Below are positions 24,815 to 34,656 of a stretch of DNA of 64,000 nt, in pieces. A program made the translations under genes and the position numbers. Source of the stretch: Kribbella sp. VKM Ac-2568 (lineage in GTDB: Bacteria > Actinomycetota > Actinomycetes > Propionibacteriales > Kribbellaceae); the NCBI RefSeq assembly GCF_004345365.1, contig NZ_SLVF01000005.1:124001-188000 (forward strand), read 5' to 3'. The stretch's first letter is position 1. The number at the start of each line of letters is the position of its first letter. The notes beneath the pieces were generated by a model, which was given only the letters and a program-made list of their open reading frames with translations, had not been told where the DNA came from and ran no database searches.

Positions 24815-25933
24815 CTACCTGCGCAACGAGCGAGTAGCACGGCCCAGTTGAACGAGCAGAGCGGTGGCTGTGGCGCCCAGGAGCGCTCCGGCCGCTACCG
24901 CGACGGTGTCAGCCTTGCGAGCCGGGATCGGAACCACCTTGTACTTCTTGCCGGGCGGGCCAGGGAGCAGTCCGTCGGGGTTGATCGGCTCGGAACCAGC
25001 GGAACGGGCAGCGTAAGGAGTGGCGGTCTCGGTTCGGAAGTGCATGGCGGCGCGGGCGGCTTCTTCGGCCTCGCCGGTGTGCCAGCGGTGGTCGAGGGTG
25101 GCCTCCTTGGCCCAGGCGGCGATCAGCATGATCACCCGGGTCATCAGGTAGATCCACACCAGCAGCGCCAGCGGCAGGGCCAGCGCCCCGTACGCCGCGT
25201 TGGTGCCTATCACGTGCTCGACGTAGCTGCTGCCCAGCTTCTGTGCCAGGAAGAAGACGACGCCACCGGCCAGTGCCGCGATCAGGGCGACCTTGCGCGG
25301 CAGGAGGATCCGTGGCAACGCGGTCTGCAGGTACAGGAACAGCACCGCGCCGGCCCCGATCCCGACCAGATCGCTGAGCACCTCCAGACCCCAGCTGGCG
25401 AACCAGGTGCCGTCGAGGCCCAGCCACCCGACCACCCGCTCCGACAGGCCGGTGAGGACCGAGGACGCGCCGGTGGCGATCAAGCCGATCAGCCCCAAGC
25501 CGATCAGCGCCCCGAGGTCCTCCCCCTTCCGCCTCACGATATTGCCGGGCTGGTCGTCCAGCTCGTGCATCGACCGGACCGAGGCGCGCAACGAGTCGAT
25601 CCAGCCGAGGCCGGTGAACAGCAGGGCGACACCCGAGATCAACCCGATGGTGCCGGCGTTGCTGATCAGCGCGTCCAGGTCGATCTTGTCGCCGATGCCG
25701 GGCAGGTTCTTCTGCAGCGCCACCTTGAGCTTCTCGACGGCTTCCTCGTCCAGCAGCTTGCCGATGACCGCCGCGGCCAGCGTGATCAGCGGGAACATCG
25801 ACAGGAAGGCGAAGAAGCTCGTTGCCCCGGCCAGCCGGTTGCCGCGCCGGTTGCCGTACCGGCTCCACGCGCGCCACAGCTGTGTCCGGCTGATGCGAGC
25901 CCAGATGGCCTTGGCCCGACCGATGATCCCCAT
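24815..25933 (-). CDS. YihY/BrkB family membrane protein
   Basis: 372 residues. About six membrane spans occupy residues 35-290, starting with RLAGATSFFAFLSMFPLITL, the hallmark of the YihY/virulence-factor BrkB (formerly 'RNase BN') family. ALPLALLVWIYLMTRVIMLI is the conserved late span. A hydrophilic ~60-residue segment and a seventh C-terminal hydrophobic stretch (VAVAAGALLGATATALLVQL) follow. The function in the family is uncertain; transport or flippase-like roles have been proposed. The ATG at 25933 has AGGAG four bases upstream, a slightly short spacing. It lies downstream of the 2H phosphoesterase on the same strand (28-bp gap). Confidence 0.85.
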   Translation of the reverse strand: MGIIGRAKAIWARISRTQLWRAWSRYGNRRGNRLAGATSFFAFLSMFPLITLAAAVIGKLLDEEAVEKLKVALQKNLPGIGDKIDLDALISNAGTIGLISGVALLFTGLGWIDSLRASVRSMHELDDQPGNIVRRKGEDLGALIGLGLIGLIATGASSVLTGLSERVVGWLGLDGTWFASWGLEVLSDLVGIGAGAVLFLYLQTALPRILLPRKVALIAALAGGVVFFLAQKLGSSYVEHVIGTNAAYGALALPLALLVWIYLMTRVIMLIAAWAKEATLDHRWHTGEAEEAARAAMHFRTETATPYAARSAGSEPINPDGLLPGPPGKKYKVVPIPARKADTVAVAAGALLGATATALLVQLGRATRSLRR

Positions 25934-25961
25934 GCGACTCCTGTACCCCGGGTGAAGAGAA

Positions 25962-26474
25962 CTACCCTGCCAGCGGGAACGACCGCTGCGGGCGCCACAC
26001 GCCGTCCGCGCCGTGCTCGTACCGGCTGAACGCGTCCACGTCGAAGGCACAGTCGTACTCCGACAGGGCGTCGTACGCGCGGTCCAGCGCCTCTTTCTCC
26101 AGGTCGTGCGCCACGGTCACGTGCGGGTGGTACGGGAAGCGCAGATCGACCTCCAACGGCCCGGACCGCACCTGCGACTGCAGCACCTCGCAGGACGAGA
26201 TCCCCTCGGCCAGCGGAACGAACACCACCGGCGAGATCGGCCGGAAGGTCGCCGTACCGCGCAGCCGGATCCGGAAGCTCGGGAACCGGGCGGCCACCGC
26301 GAGCAAGTGGTCGTCGATCGCCGCCAGGTCCTCGTCGGCCACCTCGGTCGGCGGCAGCAGCGTCACGTGGGTGGGGATCGACGAGGCCATCGGGTCGCCG
26401 AACTCGGCCCGGTACTTCTGCAACTCGCTGCCGTAGGGTTCCGCGATCGGGATCGCCACACCGATCGTCGCCAT
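25962..26474 (-). CDS. 2'-5' RNA ligase/2H phosphoesterase family protein
   Basis: 170 residues with the two HxT motifs of the 2H superfamily: H36-V-T38 (PTHVTLLPP) and H117-V-T119 (PYHPHVTVAHD). Family members hydrolyse or form 2',5' or cyclic phosphodiester bonds in small RNAs or nucleotides. The substrate here is unknown. It begins 7 bases after the trpS stop, so the pair is likely co-transcribed, an arrangement frequent in actinobacteria. Confidence 0.85.
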   Translation of the reverse strand: MATIGVAIPIAEPYGSELQKYRAEFGDPMASSIPTHVTLLPPTEVADEDLAAIDDHLLAVAARFPSFRIRLRGTATFRPISPVVFVPLAEGISSCEVLQSQVRSGPLEVDLRFPYHPHVTVAHDLEKEALDRAYDALSEYDCAFDVDAFSRYEHGADGVWRPQRSFPLAG

Positions 26475-26481
26475 CCGGGGC

Positions 26482-27989
<1,508 letters not shown>

Positions 27990-28105
27990 CACCCTCACTC
28001 CTACTTCGAGAGTACGGCGACCCGCCAGCGAGAGCGAGGGTTTATCACCCGGCCCTCCCCTACCATCCACACGCTGTGAACCACTCCGGACATAGGGTCG
28101 AAATC

Positions 28106-28651
28106 ATGAGCTCACGATCGGCGATCATCCTCCCGGGCGGCCAGTTCGGGCCGTTCGCCCCATTGCTGATGTTCGCCGCCGACGCGGCCGAACGACGCGG
28201 CGCGCAGCTGATGCCGGTGTGGTGGGACGAACCCGACCGCCCGTTCACGCTGACGCCGGACGAGCGGGGACCGTGGGTGCTCGACCAGCTCAAGCGGGCC
28301 GTCCCCGAGCCGTCGGAGAACGCCCTTCTGATCGGGAAGTCTCTCGGTACGCACGGCGCGCCGGTGGCTGCCGAGCGCGGCCTGCCTGCCGTCTGGTTGA
28401 CGCCGGTCCTGACCAGTGAATGGGTGGTCGACGCTCTCCGGCGAGCGACCGCGCCCTTCCTGCTGGTCGGCGGGACCGCCGACTCACTGTGGGATTCCGG
28501 GCTCGCGCGGGAGCTCACGCAGTACGTGCTGGAGGTGGAAGGAGCCGACCACGGAATGTATGTGCCGGGCCGGCTCGCGGCGTCGACCGCCGTACTGGGT
28601 GACGTGGCGACGGCGGTCGAGGACTTCCTGGACGAGGTGGTTTGGCCTTAG
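28106..28651 (+). CDS. small alpha/beta hydrolase-like protein
   Basis: 181 residues with an alpha/beta-hydrolase layout: an initial strand (SAIILPGGQFGPFAP), the nucleophile elbow GKSLGTHG (Ser), an acid strand (FLLVGGTADSLWD) and the catalytic His in VEGADHGMYV. It is a short member without a lid domain; substrate unknown. The ATG at 28106 is used; an upstream GTG at 28076 is also in frame. It is convergent with the substrate-binding protein gene at 28686. Confidence 0.7.
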   Translation: MSSRSAIILPGGQFGPFAPLLMFAADAAERRGAQLMPVWWDEPDRPFTLTPDERGPWVLDQLKRAVPEPSENALLIGKSLGTHGAPVAAERGLPAVWLTPVLTSEWVVDALRRATAPFLLVGGTADSLWDSGLARELTQYVLEVEGADHGMYVPGRLAASTAVLGDVATAVEDFLDEVVWP

Positions 28652-28685
28652 GACCATGGCTCGGAGGTGTGCAGCTGTCGTCGTC

Positions 28686-30035
28686 TCAGTCGCGGTGGTA
28701 CTTGGTGACGGCTTTGTCCTGCTTCACCTTGTCGGCGGCCGCCTCGATCCGCGCGGTCCACTCGCCGGCGCTGAGCCCACCCGCCAGGAACTGCCCGGTG
28801 ACATCGCCCGCCGCCTTACCGAGCTCGGGATACCAGTCGGCGAAGTACCAGGTGATGGTCTGATCCCCCGCGGCCGTCAGGAGATCCCGCGCCGAGCGCA
28901 GCGCAGTACTGATCTCCAGGCCGTCAGCCGCACCCCGTACTACGGTCAGCTGATTACTCTCGGCGGTCACCTGGGCCGCGACGTCCTTGGAGAGCATGGC
29001 GCGCAGGTACTCGAACCCGCCCGCGCGGTTCTTGGCCTTCTCCGGGACCAGCAGGGGCGCGGTGGGAGCGACGTGGAGTCCGCGCGGCAGCGCCGACGAG
29101 GTGTCGATCGGCGGGATCCCGAACACGGTCAGCCCGAAGTTCTGCGGGATGACCGCCTTCATCTCGTTCTCCAGCCAGTTACCGCAGGGCAGCAGGCCGG
29201 CCTTCGAGGTCATCAGCTTCGTCTGGGAACCGATGTGGTCCAGCTGCGAACTGCCCTGCGCGATCAGGCCGCGCTTGGTCAGCTCCCCGAACGCGGCGAT
29301 CGCCCGGGTGACGCTCTCGTCGCGCCAGGCGCCATCCTCTAGGTTGTCGATCCGCTTCACCACGTCGTGGCCGCCGGTCTTGGCAGCAAGGGTCAGCACG
29401 GCCTCGAACACGTAGTACGGATGCACTCCCGCATAGGTGAACGGGCCGACTCCGGCCGCCTTCATCTCGGTGCCGAGGGCAAGCAGTTCGGGCCAGGTGC
29501 GCGGCACGTCCCAGCTGTGCTTGTCGAACAGCCTGGTGGAATACCAGAAGCCGTAGACGGTGGCGATGTAGTTCAGCGCGCGCAGCGTCCCGTCGTACCG
29601 GCCGCCGTCGAGCATCCCCGGCAGCAGCGCGTCCTTCACCGGGCGCCCGGGGCTCTCCCACGATCCCGCATCCAGGAGCGGCTGCAGATCGGCCAGGTGG
29701 TTGTCGGCAACCAGGCGGTTGGTCGCCAACGCCTTGTCCCCGGTGTTCAGCACGACATCCGGCGGACTCCCCGCGGCGAACCGCGACTGCAGCAGATCCC
29801 TCAACTGCTTGGTCGGCGTCGCCGCCACATTCGCATGCGGATACTTCTTCCGGTACTGCGGCGCCGCGTACCCGCCGTACTCCTCGGAAACCACCACCTC
29901 GAGCGCCGCATCCCCGGAAACCCCGAACTGATTCTCCGGCGATGTAGTCGGCCCGGTCGCCTGCTCCTGACCAGAACACCCAGTCAGCAAAGCCCCCGCC
30001 AGAGCCCCCTGCAACACAGTCCGCCGTCTGAGCAC
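28686..30035 (-). CDS. second carbohydrate ABC transporter substrate-binding lipoprotein (NgcE-related)
   Basis: 449 residues. The N-terminus has twin arginines (LRRRTVLQGALAG) and a lipobox LLTGC, predicting a Tat- or Sec-exported lipoprotein. The body is a type-1 (CUT1) sugar-binding fold: PPDVVLNTGDKALATNR, NYIATVYGFWYST, LPCGNWLENEM and a RAMLSKDVAAQV block shared with the SBP at 32205. It is a paralogue of that protein and probably binds a related amino sugar or oligosaccharide. It is separated from the permease gene upstream by 284 bp of repeat-containing sequence and may have its own promoter. No permeases of its own are visible, so it may feed the NgcFG-like pair. Confidence 0.85.
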   Translation of the reverse strand: MLRRRTVLQGALAGALLTGCSGQEQATGPTTSPENQFGVSGDAALEVVVSEEYGGYAAPQYRKKYPHANVAATPTKQLRDLLQSRFAAGSPPDVVLNTGDKALATNRLVADNHLADLQPLLDAGSWESPGRPVKDALLPGMLDGGRYDGTLRALNYIATVYGFWYSTRLFDKHSWDVPRTWPELLALGTEMKAAGVGPFTYAGVHPYYVFEAVLTLAAKTGGHDVVKRIDNLEDGAWRDESVTRAIAAFGELTKRGLIAQGSSQLDHIGSQTKLMTSKAGLLPCGNWLENEMKAVIPQNFGLTVFGIPPIDTSSALPRGLHVAPTAPLLVPEKAKNRAGGFEYLRAMLSKDVAAQVTAESNQLTVVRGAADGLEISTALRSARDLLTAAGDQTITWYFADWYPELGKAAGDVTGQFLAGGLSAGEWTARIEAAADKVKQDKAVTKYHRD

Positions 30036-30319
30036 CCCCGCAGACTAGTACTCCCCCAGCCCACGCCACCCCGCCCACAGCATCCCCAACCGCAGCCGGC
30101 TGTTGCCCACCTCTGAGGGGTCAACCCCCAAGACGCCGGGTTGCCCGCCCAGAATCCGAGGGGGCAACCCGCCTTCTCAGGGGTTAACCCCCGAGAGGGC
30201 CCGCGTAGGGTGGAGACGCAGGAGAAGCGGCCGCCGGGTCGTGGATTTGCGTTCGCGGCAACCGCTTTCCCGGCCGCTCGGCGCGCGGTGCCCGGCTCTT
30301 GGCCGAGCTCACGTCTTGG
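30036..30319 (-). promoter_or_regulatory. intergenic region between the NgcG-like permease and the second SBP
   Basis: 284 bp without a supported gene. It contains the palindrome cluster at 30114-30198. The remaining parts are a Pro-codon-like C-rich stretch near the SBP start and GC-rich spacer near the permease stop. It must carry the SBP promoter or the processing site that separates it from the upstream operon. Confidence 0.4.
30114..30198. repeat. cluster of GGGGNNAACCCC palindromic repeats
   Basis: Three related units lie in 85 bp: TGAGGGGTCAACCCCC (about 30114-30129), CCGAGGGGGCAACCC (30156-30170) and CTCAGGGGTTAACCCCC (30176-30192). GGGTTGCCC at 30138-30146 is an inverse copy pairing with GGGCAACCC (30162-30170). 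Each unit is a near-perfect palindrome, so they look like tandem operators, though they may also form hairpins. They lie upstream of the minus-strand SBP gene. Confidence 0.6.
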
Positions 30320-31210
30320 CTACTTCACGCTTCCGGCGGCAACGGAGACCTGCAACTGACGCTGGAAGATGATGTAGACGACCAGAACCGGCGCCACAGT
30401 GATCACCACGGCCGCGAACAGGGCGCCGAAGTCCACCGCATAACCGGCTTGCGATGCGAACGAGGCCATGCCCTGCGAGAGCACGTAGTTGTTCGAGTCG
30501 GTGTTCAGGGCAACGGGTAGCAGGAACTGGTTCCACAACCCCAGGAAGTTGAAGATGGCGACCGACGCCATCCCCGGCCGCGCCATCGGCAACATCACCG
30601 AGAAGAACGAGCGCCACTCACCTGCCCCGTCGATCTGCGCCGCCTCGTACACCTCGCCCGGCAGCGCCTTGAAGAAGCTGTGCAGGAAGAAGACGGTGAA
30701 CGGCAGCGCGAACGCGACGTACGTGATGATCAGCCCTGGGAGGGTGTTGAGCAGCGCGAGGTTCTTCAGGACGAAGAACAGCGGCACGATCGCCAGGAAG
30801 ACCGGGAACGTCAGCCCAGCCAGCATGGAGTAGTAGATCAGCCGGTTGCCGCGGAACGAGAACCTGGCCAGCACGTACGCGCACATGGCACCCAGGATCA
30901 TCACCAGCACCAGCGCGGAGCCCACGACGACCACCGTGTTCGCGAAGTAGCGACCGATGCCGGCCGTCGTCCAGGCGCTGGCGTAGTTGCTGAATTGCAC
31001 TTTGCCCGGCAGCGACAGTGGGTTGCCCAGGATCTCCTGCGTCGTCTTGAACGAGGACAGCAGCGTCCACAGCAGCGGCAGGATCACCAACAGCGACCAC
31101 AGGATCAGCGCGATGTGGGCGGTCGTGGCAACGCGCTTGCCCTCCCGGGCCTGCTTGTCGGGCGCGCGGGACCCGGCGACGAATTCGGCCCGGTCGGCGG
31201 TGGTTGTCAT
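30320..31210 (-). CDS. carbohydrate ABC transporter permease (NgcG-like)
   Basis: 296 residues, six spans, CUT1/MalG type. The EAA loop that docks the ATPase reads EVYEAAQIDGAGEWRSFFSV, followed by MLPMARPG. In Streptomyces NgcG is one half of the GlcNAc/chitobiose permease. Its start overlaps the end of the NgcF-like gene by four bases. No ATP-binding gene is present in the locus, so an unlinked MsiK-type ATPase is expected (known for CUT1 systems in actinobacteria; inference here). Confidence 0.88.
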   Translation of the reverse strand: MTTTADRAEFVAGSRAPDKQAREGKRVATTAHIALILWSLLVILPLLWTLLSSFKTTQEILGNPLSLPGKVQFSNYASAWTTAGIGRYFANTVVVVGSALVLVMILGAMCAYVLARFSFRGNRLIYYSMLAGLTFPVFLAIVPLFFVLKNLALLNTLPGLIITYVAFALPFTVFFLHSFFKALPGEVYEAAQIDGAGEWRSFFSVMLPMARPGMASVAIFNFLGLWNQFLLPVALNTDSNNYVLSQGMASFASQAGYAVDFGALFAAVVITVAPVLVVYIIFQRQLQVSVAAGSVK

Positions 31211-32208
31211 CCGCGTACCTTCACCTTCCGCTCACGTCCGCCGGTCAGGGCGTTCACCAGGAAGACCAAGAACGCGAACAGCAGCGTCACTGTGGCCAGG
31301 ACCACGCCCATCGCCGTCGAGTAACCGAACTGCCCCTTGGTGAAGGCCGTGGTGAACAGTTGCTGGGGCATGACCAGCGTCGAGTTCTGCGGGCCGCCGC
31401 CGGGGTTCAGCGCCTGCATGTAGACGAAGGCGTCGAGGGCGGCGATGCCGAGATAGATGTACGCCGTCTGCACGTTGTCCCGGATCAGCGGCACCGTCAG
31501 GAACACCGCGGTACGGAACCGGCCGGCGCCGTCGATCCGGGCAGCCTCGAACACCTCGGGGTCGATGCCCCGGATGGCGGCGATGAACAGCACCATGTAG
31601 AAGCCGACGAAGCCCCAGATCATCACGAACATCGACACCGGCATCGCGGTCCGCGCGTCACCGAGCCACGCGTAGTTCTCGAACTGGTGGAGCCCGATCT
31701 TCGACAGTACCGCGTCCAGCAGGCCCGAGCCCGGCGTGAACACCTGGGCCCAGATCAGGCCGATCACGATCGCGGGGATCACGTACGGGAAGAACGAGAC
31801 GATCCGGTAGAAGCCGGAGTTGCGCAGTCCGCGGACGGTCCCGGTGCCCGAGCCGCCGATCGTCACCAGCGTGGCAAGGGTCAGCGCCAGCACGATCGTC
31901 ACGAACGGCACGACGATCGCGAGCTGGATGTTGTTGCGCACGGCCTTCAGGAAGATGTCGTCGTGGAACAGCTTGACGTAGTTGTCGAAGCCGACGAAGT
32001 TCATCCCCGAGCTGAACCCTGACCAGTCGGTCAGCGAGTAGTACAGCGCCTGCACGAACGGAGAGACCACGAAGATCACGAAGACCGCCAGCGGCAGGCC
32101 GAGGAACACGACCATGAAGCTGGCCCGGTCGAAGGTCAGCGGCCGGCGCCGCCGGGCGACGGACCGCTTGGGTCCGCCGCCCGGCACGCCATCTTGCGTC
32201 ACGGTCAC
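31207..32208 (-). CDS. carbohydrate ABC transporter permease (NgcF-like)
   Basis: 333 residues, six spans plus a basic cytoplasmic N-terminus (KRSVARRRRPLTF). The first large outside loop carries TDWSGFSSGMNFVGFDNYVK, typical of MalF-type CUT1 permeases. The EAA motif is EVFEAARIDGAGRFRTAVFL. It pairs with the NgcG-like permease and overlaps it; its own GTG start overlaps the stop of the upstream SBP by four bases. This tight overlap indicates a single SBP-permease-permease operon. Confidence 0.88.
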   Translation of the reverse strand: MTVTQDGVPGGGPKRSVARRRRPLTFDRASFMVVFLGLPLAVFVIFVVSPFVQALYYSLTDWSGFSSGMNFVGFDNYVKLFHDDIFLKAVRNNIQLAIVVPFVTIVLALTLATLVTIGGSGTGTVRGLRNSGFYRIVSFFPYVIPAIVIGLIWAQVFTPGSGLLDAVLSKIGLHQFENYAWLGDARTAMPVSMFVMIWGFVGFYMVLFIAAIRGIDPEVFEAARIDGAGRFRTAVFLTVPLIRDNVQTAYIYLGIAALDAFVYMQALNPGGGPQNSTLVMPQQLFTTAFTKGQFGYSTAMGVVLATVTLLFAFLVFLVNALTGGRERKVKVRG

Positions 32209-33623
32209 TTGGTAACCGGGATCTTCTTGACGGAGCTGTCGTTACGCACCTTGTCGGTGATCTGCTGCAGGCCCTTGGTGAGGTCGGCCGCGCCGATCTT
32301 GCCCGACAGGAACGAGTTCCAGACGACGAGCTGGTCGGTGTTCATGCCGTACAGGTCAACGAACTGGTAGTTGAAGACGTCGGTGCCGGCCGCGTCCAGC
32401 ATCTGCGCCTGCGACACCAGGGCGGACGAGCCGAACCCGTCCGCCGGCACCAGGCCCTTGACGATCGTCGGCGCCAGCCGCGTCTTGGCGAAGTTCGTCG
32501 CCGCGTCCTTGGACAGCATGGCCCGCAGGACTTCCTTGCCGCCGGCCACGTTCTTGGCCTTGGAGGGCACGACGAACGGCTCGCCGGCGCCGCTGCGCAG
32601 CGCGGCGTACGGCAACTTCGAGCCGGCGGTCAGCGTGGGCTCCGGGATGCCCTTCATGTCGAAGCCCGTCTTGGTGGCCTTCTTCATCTCGTTCTCGATC
32701 CAGGAACCCGAGGGGTACAGGACCGCCTGCTGATCGTTGCTCCACTTCGCCTGGGCGGCGGTGAACTGGGTGCCGGCGCCGCCGGGGACGAAGTAGCCGT
32801 TCTTGACCATGGTCTCCATGGCCTTGAAGACGCCCTGGATCTGCGGCTTCGACCAGCAGTCCGCCTCGAGGTTCTCCAGCGACAGCCGGACCTCGTCGCC
32901 ACCCTCCTTGATCGCCGAGTCGACGGCCAGGGTCTGGTAGTAGGTTGCGGCCTCCTTGCCCCAGACGAACAGGTACTTGCCCTTCGCCTTGGCCTTGGCG
33001 CCGAGGTCGAGTGCCTCGTCGTACGTCTTCGGCGGCGTCCACCCGTTCGCCTTGAAGAGGCTGTCGGAGTACCACAGGCCGTAGAGGGTGAGCACGTAGT
33101 TGATCGCGACGAACTTGTCGCCGAAGGTGCCGGGTGCCTTGACCCCCGCGTACAGCGTGTCGGCGATCTTCGTGCCCTCGAGGTTGTTGGCCTCGAAGAC
33201 GTCGTCCAGCGTCGCGAGCTGGTCGAGGATCGTGTTGAAGCCGATCGAGTTCGCACCGGAGTTGTCGATCAGGTCCGGCGGGTTGCCGCCGACGAAGCGC
33301 GGCTGCAGCTGCTGGGCGATCTGGGTGGACGGGGCGACCTTGACCGTCGAGCCCGCGTGCTTCTGCTGCACGATGTTGGCCGCGAACGTCACGTAGTCGT
33401 AGCCGTACCCACCGTTGAAGATCACGGCGTCAACGGTCGACTTGTCCGCCATGCCGAACGGGTTCTCCGCGGTCTTGTCGGCGCCGCCACCGCTGTTACC
33501 GCTGTCGTCGCTGCCGCTGCCGGCGCAGGCCGCGAGGAGCGTGCTGCCGCCGGTGGCCAGCAAGGTGCCGACCGCCGCGCGCTGCAGGAACAGCCGCCGC
33601 GACAGGTTGTTGGGAGTGGTCAT
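32205..33623 (-). CDS. ngcE: N-acetylglucosamine/diacetylchitobiose-binding lipoprotein (NgcE family)
   Basis: 472 residues. A twin-arginine signal (LSRRLFLQRAA) is followed by lipobox LLAAC, so it is a Tat-type lipoprotein held on the outer face of the membrane. Family features are the FGMADKSTVDAVIFNGGYGY N-terminal strand, NPPDLIDNSGANS, NYVLTLYGLWYS and LYPSGSWIENEMKKATKTG. NgcE-type proteins bind GlcNAc and chitobiose. The ATG at 33623 has GGAAGG 8 bases upstream; a TTG at 33650 is the alternative. It starts 23 bases after the SIS gene stop and overlaps the NgcF-like gene. Confidence 0.88.
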   Translation of the reverse strand: MTTPNNLSRRLFLQRAAVGTLLATGGSTLLAACAGSGSDDSGNSGGGADKTAENPFGMADKSTVDAVIFNGGYGYDYVTFAANIVQQKHAGSTVKVAPSTQIAQQLQPRFVGGNPPDLIDNSGANSIGFNTILDQLATLDDVFEANNLEGTKIADTLYAGVKAPGTFGDKFVAINYVLTLYGLWYSDSLFKANGWTPPKTYDEALDLGAKAKAKGKYLFVWGKEAATYYQTLAVDSAIKEGGDEVRLSLENLEADCWSKPQIQGVFKAMETMVKNGYFVPGGAGTQFTAAQAKWSNDQQAVLYPSGSWIENEMKKATKTGFDMKGIPEPTLTAGSKLPYAALRSGAGEPFVVPSKAKNVAGGKEVLRAMLSKDAATNFAKTRLAPTIVKGLVPADGFGSSALVSQAQMLDAAGTDVFNYQFVDLYGMNTDQLVVWNSFLSGKIGAADLTKGLQQITDKVRNDSSVKKIPVTK

Positions 33624-33646
33624 GGGTCCCGCCTTCCGAGAGTGTT

Positions 33647-34447
33647 TCAAGCAGTACGCCGGATCCGGCCGGCGTACTGTGCTTCAAGGGCGTGGTTGTG
33701 GTCGTCGCCGCCCGGGATGTTCGCGGACAGGTAGACCGGTGGGGTCTCGCCGGCCTCGGTCAGCCGGCGCAGAACCTCTGCGACCAGCATCTGCGCAATC
33801 AGGGCGGCAGTGATGGAGGACACGGCACAGACCTTGCCACCATCTGGCAGATCGAGCACGGAGTCGCCGTACGGAGCGTGGTTGTCGATCACCACGTCGG
33901 CGAAGTCGATCAACTTCTTGCCGGACGGGTGCCGCGAGTCCACCCCGCTGGTGTGCTGCAGCGAGGTGATCGCGATCAGGGGGTGGCCCTTCTCCTTCAC
34001 CACCGTGGCCAGCTCGACGATCGAGCCGTTCACGCCGGAGTTGGAGGCGATCACGAACAGGTCGCCCGGTCGGGCCGCGGACAGTTCGTAGAGCTTGCGG
34101 GAGTACGACGGGTCGCGTTCCAGCTCGCCGCCGCGGAGCAGCTCGGGCGATTCGCCGCCGAGCAGCACCAGATCGCGCAGCGCGATCCGGTTCGTCGCGA
34201 TCAGGCCGCCCGCGCGCCCGGCGATCTCCATCGCCAGCGCCTCGGAGTGGCCGGAACCGAAGGCCTGGATGACGCCGTTGGCGCGCAGTGAGTCGGTGAC
34301 GAGGTCGGCGGCCTTCTGGATCGGGCCGTCGATCTGCTCGGTCACGGCCGCCATGATCGGAGTGAGCGCGTGAACATACGCCTGCGCGCTGACAGCACTC
34401 CCGTCCCCGTTGGCGGCCTGGTTGCTGCCGTCTTCCGTGCTGGCCAT
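33647..34447 (-). CDS. SIS-domain sugar-phosphate protein (UPF0309/MurQ-like)
   Basis: 266 residues with one SIS domain: FGSGHSEALAMEIAGRAGG and LFVIASNSGVNGSIVELA are the phosphosugar-binding loops, and LQHTSGVDSRHPSGKKLIDF is characteristic of the UPF0309 group (as in SCO4393). SIS proteins isomerise, deaminate or cleave phosphorylated amino sugars or act as sensors. Next to a GlcNAc-type kinase and an NgcEFG-type transporter, a step on GlcNAc-6-P or MurNAc-6-P is the best inference. It is the first gene of the minus-strand operon, divergent from the kinase. Confidence 0.82.
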   Translation of the reverse strand: MASTEDGSNQAANGDGSAVSAQAYVHALTPIMAAVTEQIDGPIQKAADLVTDSLRANGVIQAFGSGHSEALAMEIAGRAGGLIATNRIALRDLVLLGGESPELLRGGELERDPSYSRKLYELSAARPGDLFVIASNSGVNGSIVELATVVKEKGHPLIAITSLQHTSGVDSRHPSGKKLIDFADVVIDNHAPYGDSVLDLPDGGKVCAVSSITAALIAQMLVAEVLRRLTEAGETPPVYLSANIPGGDDHNHALEAQYAGRIRRTA

Positions 34448-34656
34448 CAGAGGCCCCACCCCTCGACTAATGTGTTCGCCGCGACACACCTGGTGCCGAC
34501 AACTGCGCAAGTTTGCGGTTTGCTGGACAGAACTTTTCTCACCTGGCAGCTAAAGTCAAGGCTCATCTCACTCTCTCCTCCAGATCGGGACCGTTGCGTG
34601 ACCTTGTCTGTTGTTGTCCACGACTAGACACTTTTGAGCAGTTTGGAGCATCGCTT
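34448..34656. promoter_or_regulatory. divergent control region of the amino-sugar locus
   Basis: 209 bp between the SIS gene (minus) and the kinase (plus). It is AT-richer than the flanks. A minus-strand TTGACT (34559-34554) is a candidate -35 for the transporter operon. On the plus strand, a GACTAGAC core at about 34622-34629, flanked by TGTCT/AGACA, weakly resembles the DasR-responsive element (consensus core GTCTAGAC). GGAG at 34645-34648 is the kinase ribosome binding site. The DasR link is a guess. Confidence 0.4.

Noticed and set aside
24545-26029. 494-codon plus-strand frame over the BrkB gene
   Set aside because: Composition is Gln/Asp/Arg-rich shadow sequence opposite a conserved membrane protein.
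34607-34632. DasR-responsive element in the amino-sugar promoter
   Set aside because: Only the GACTAGAC core resembles the consensus; about 9 of 16 positions match, too weak to call without a position-weight search.
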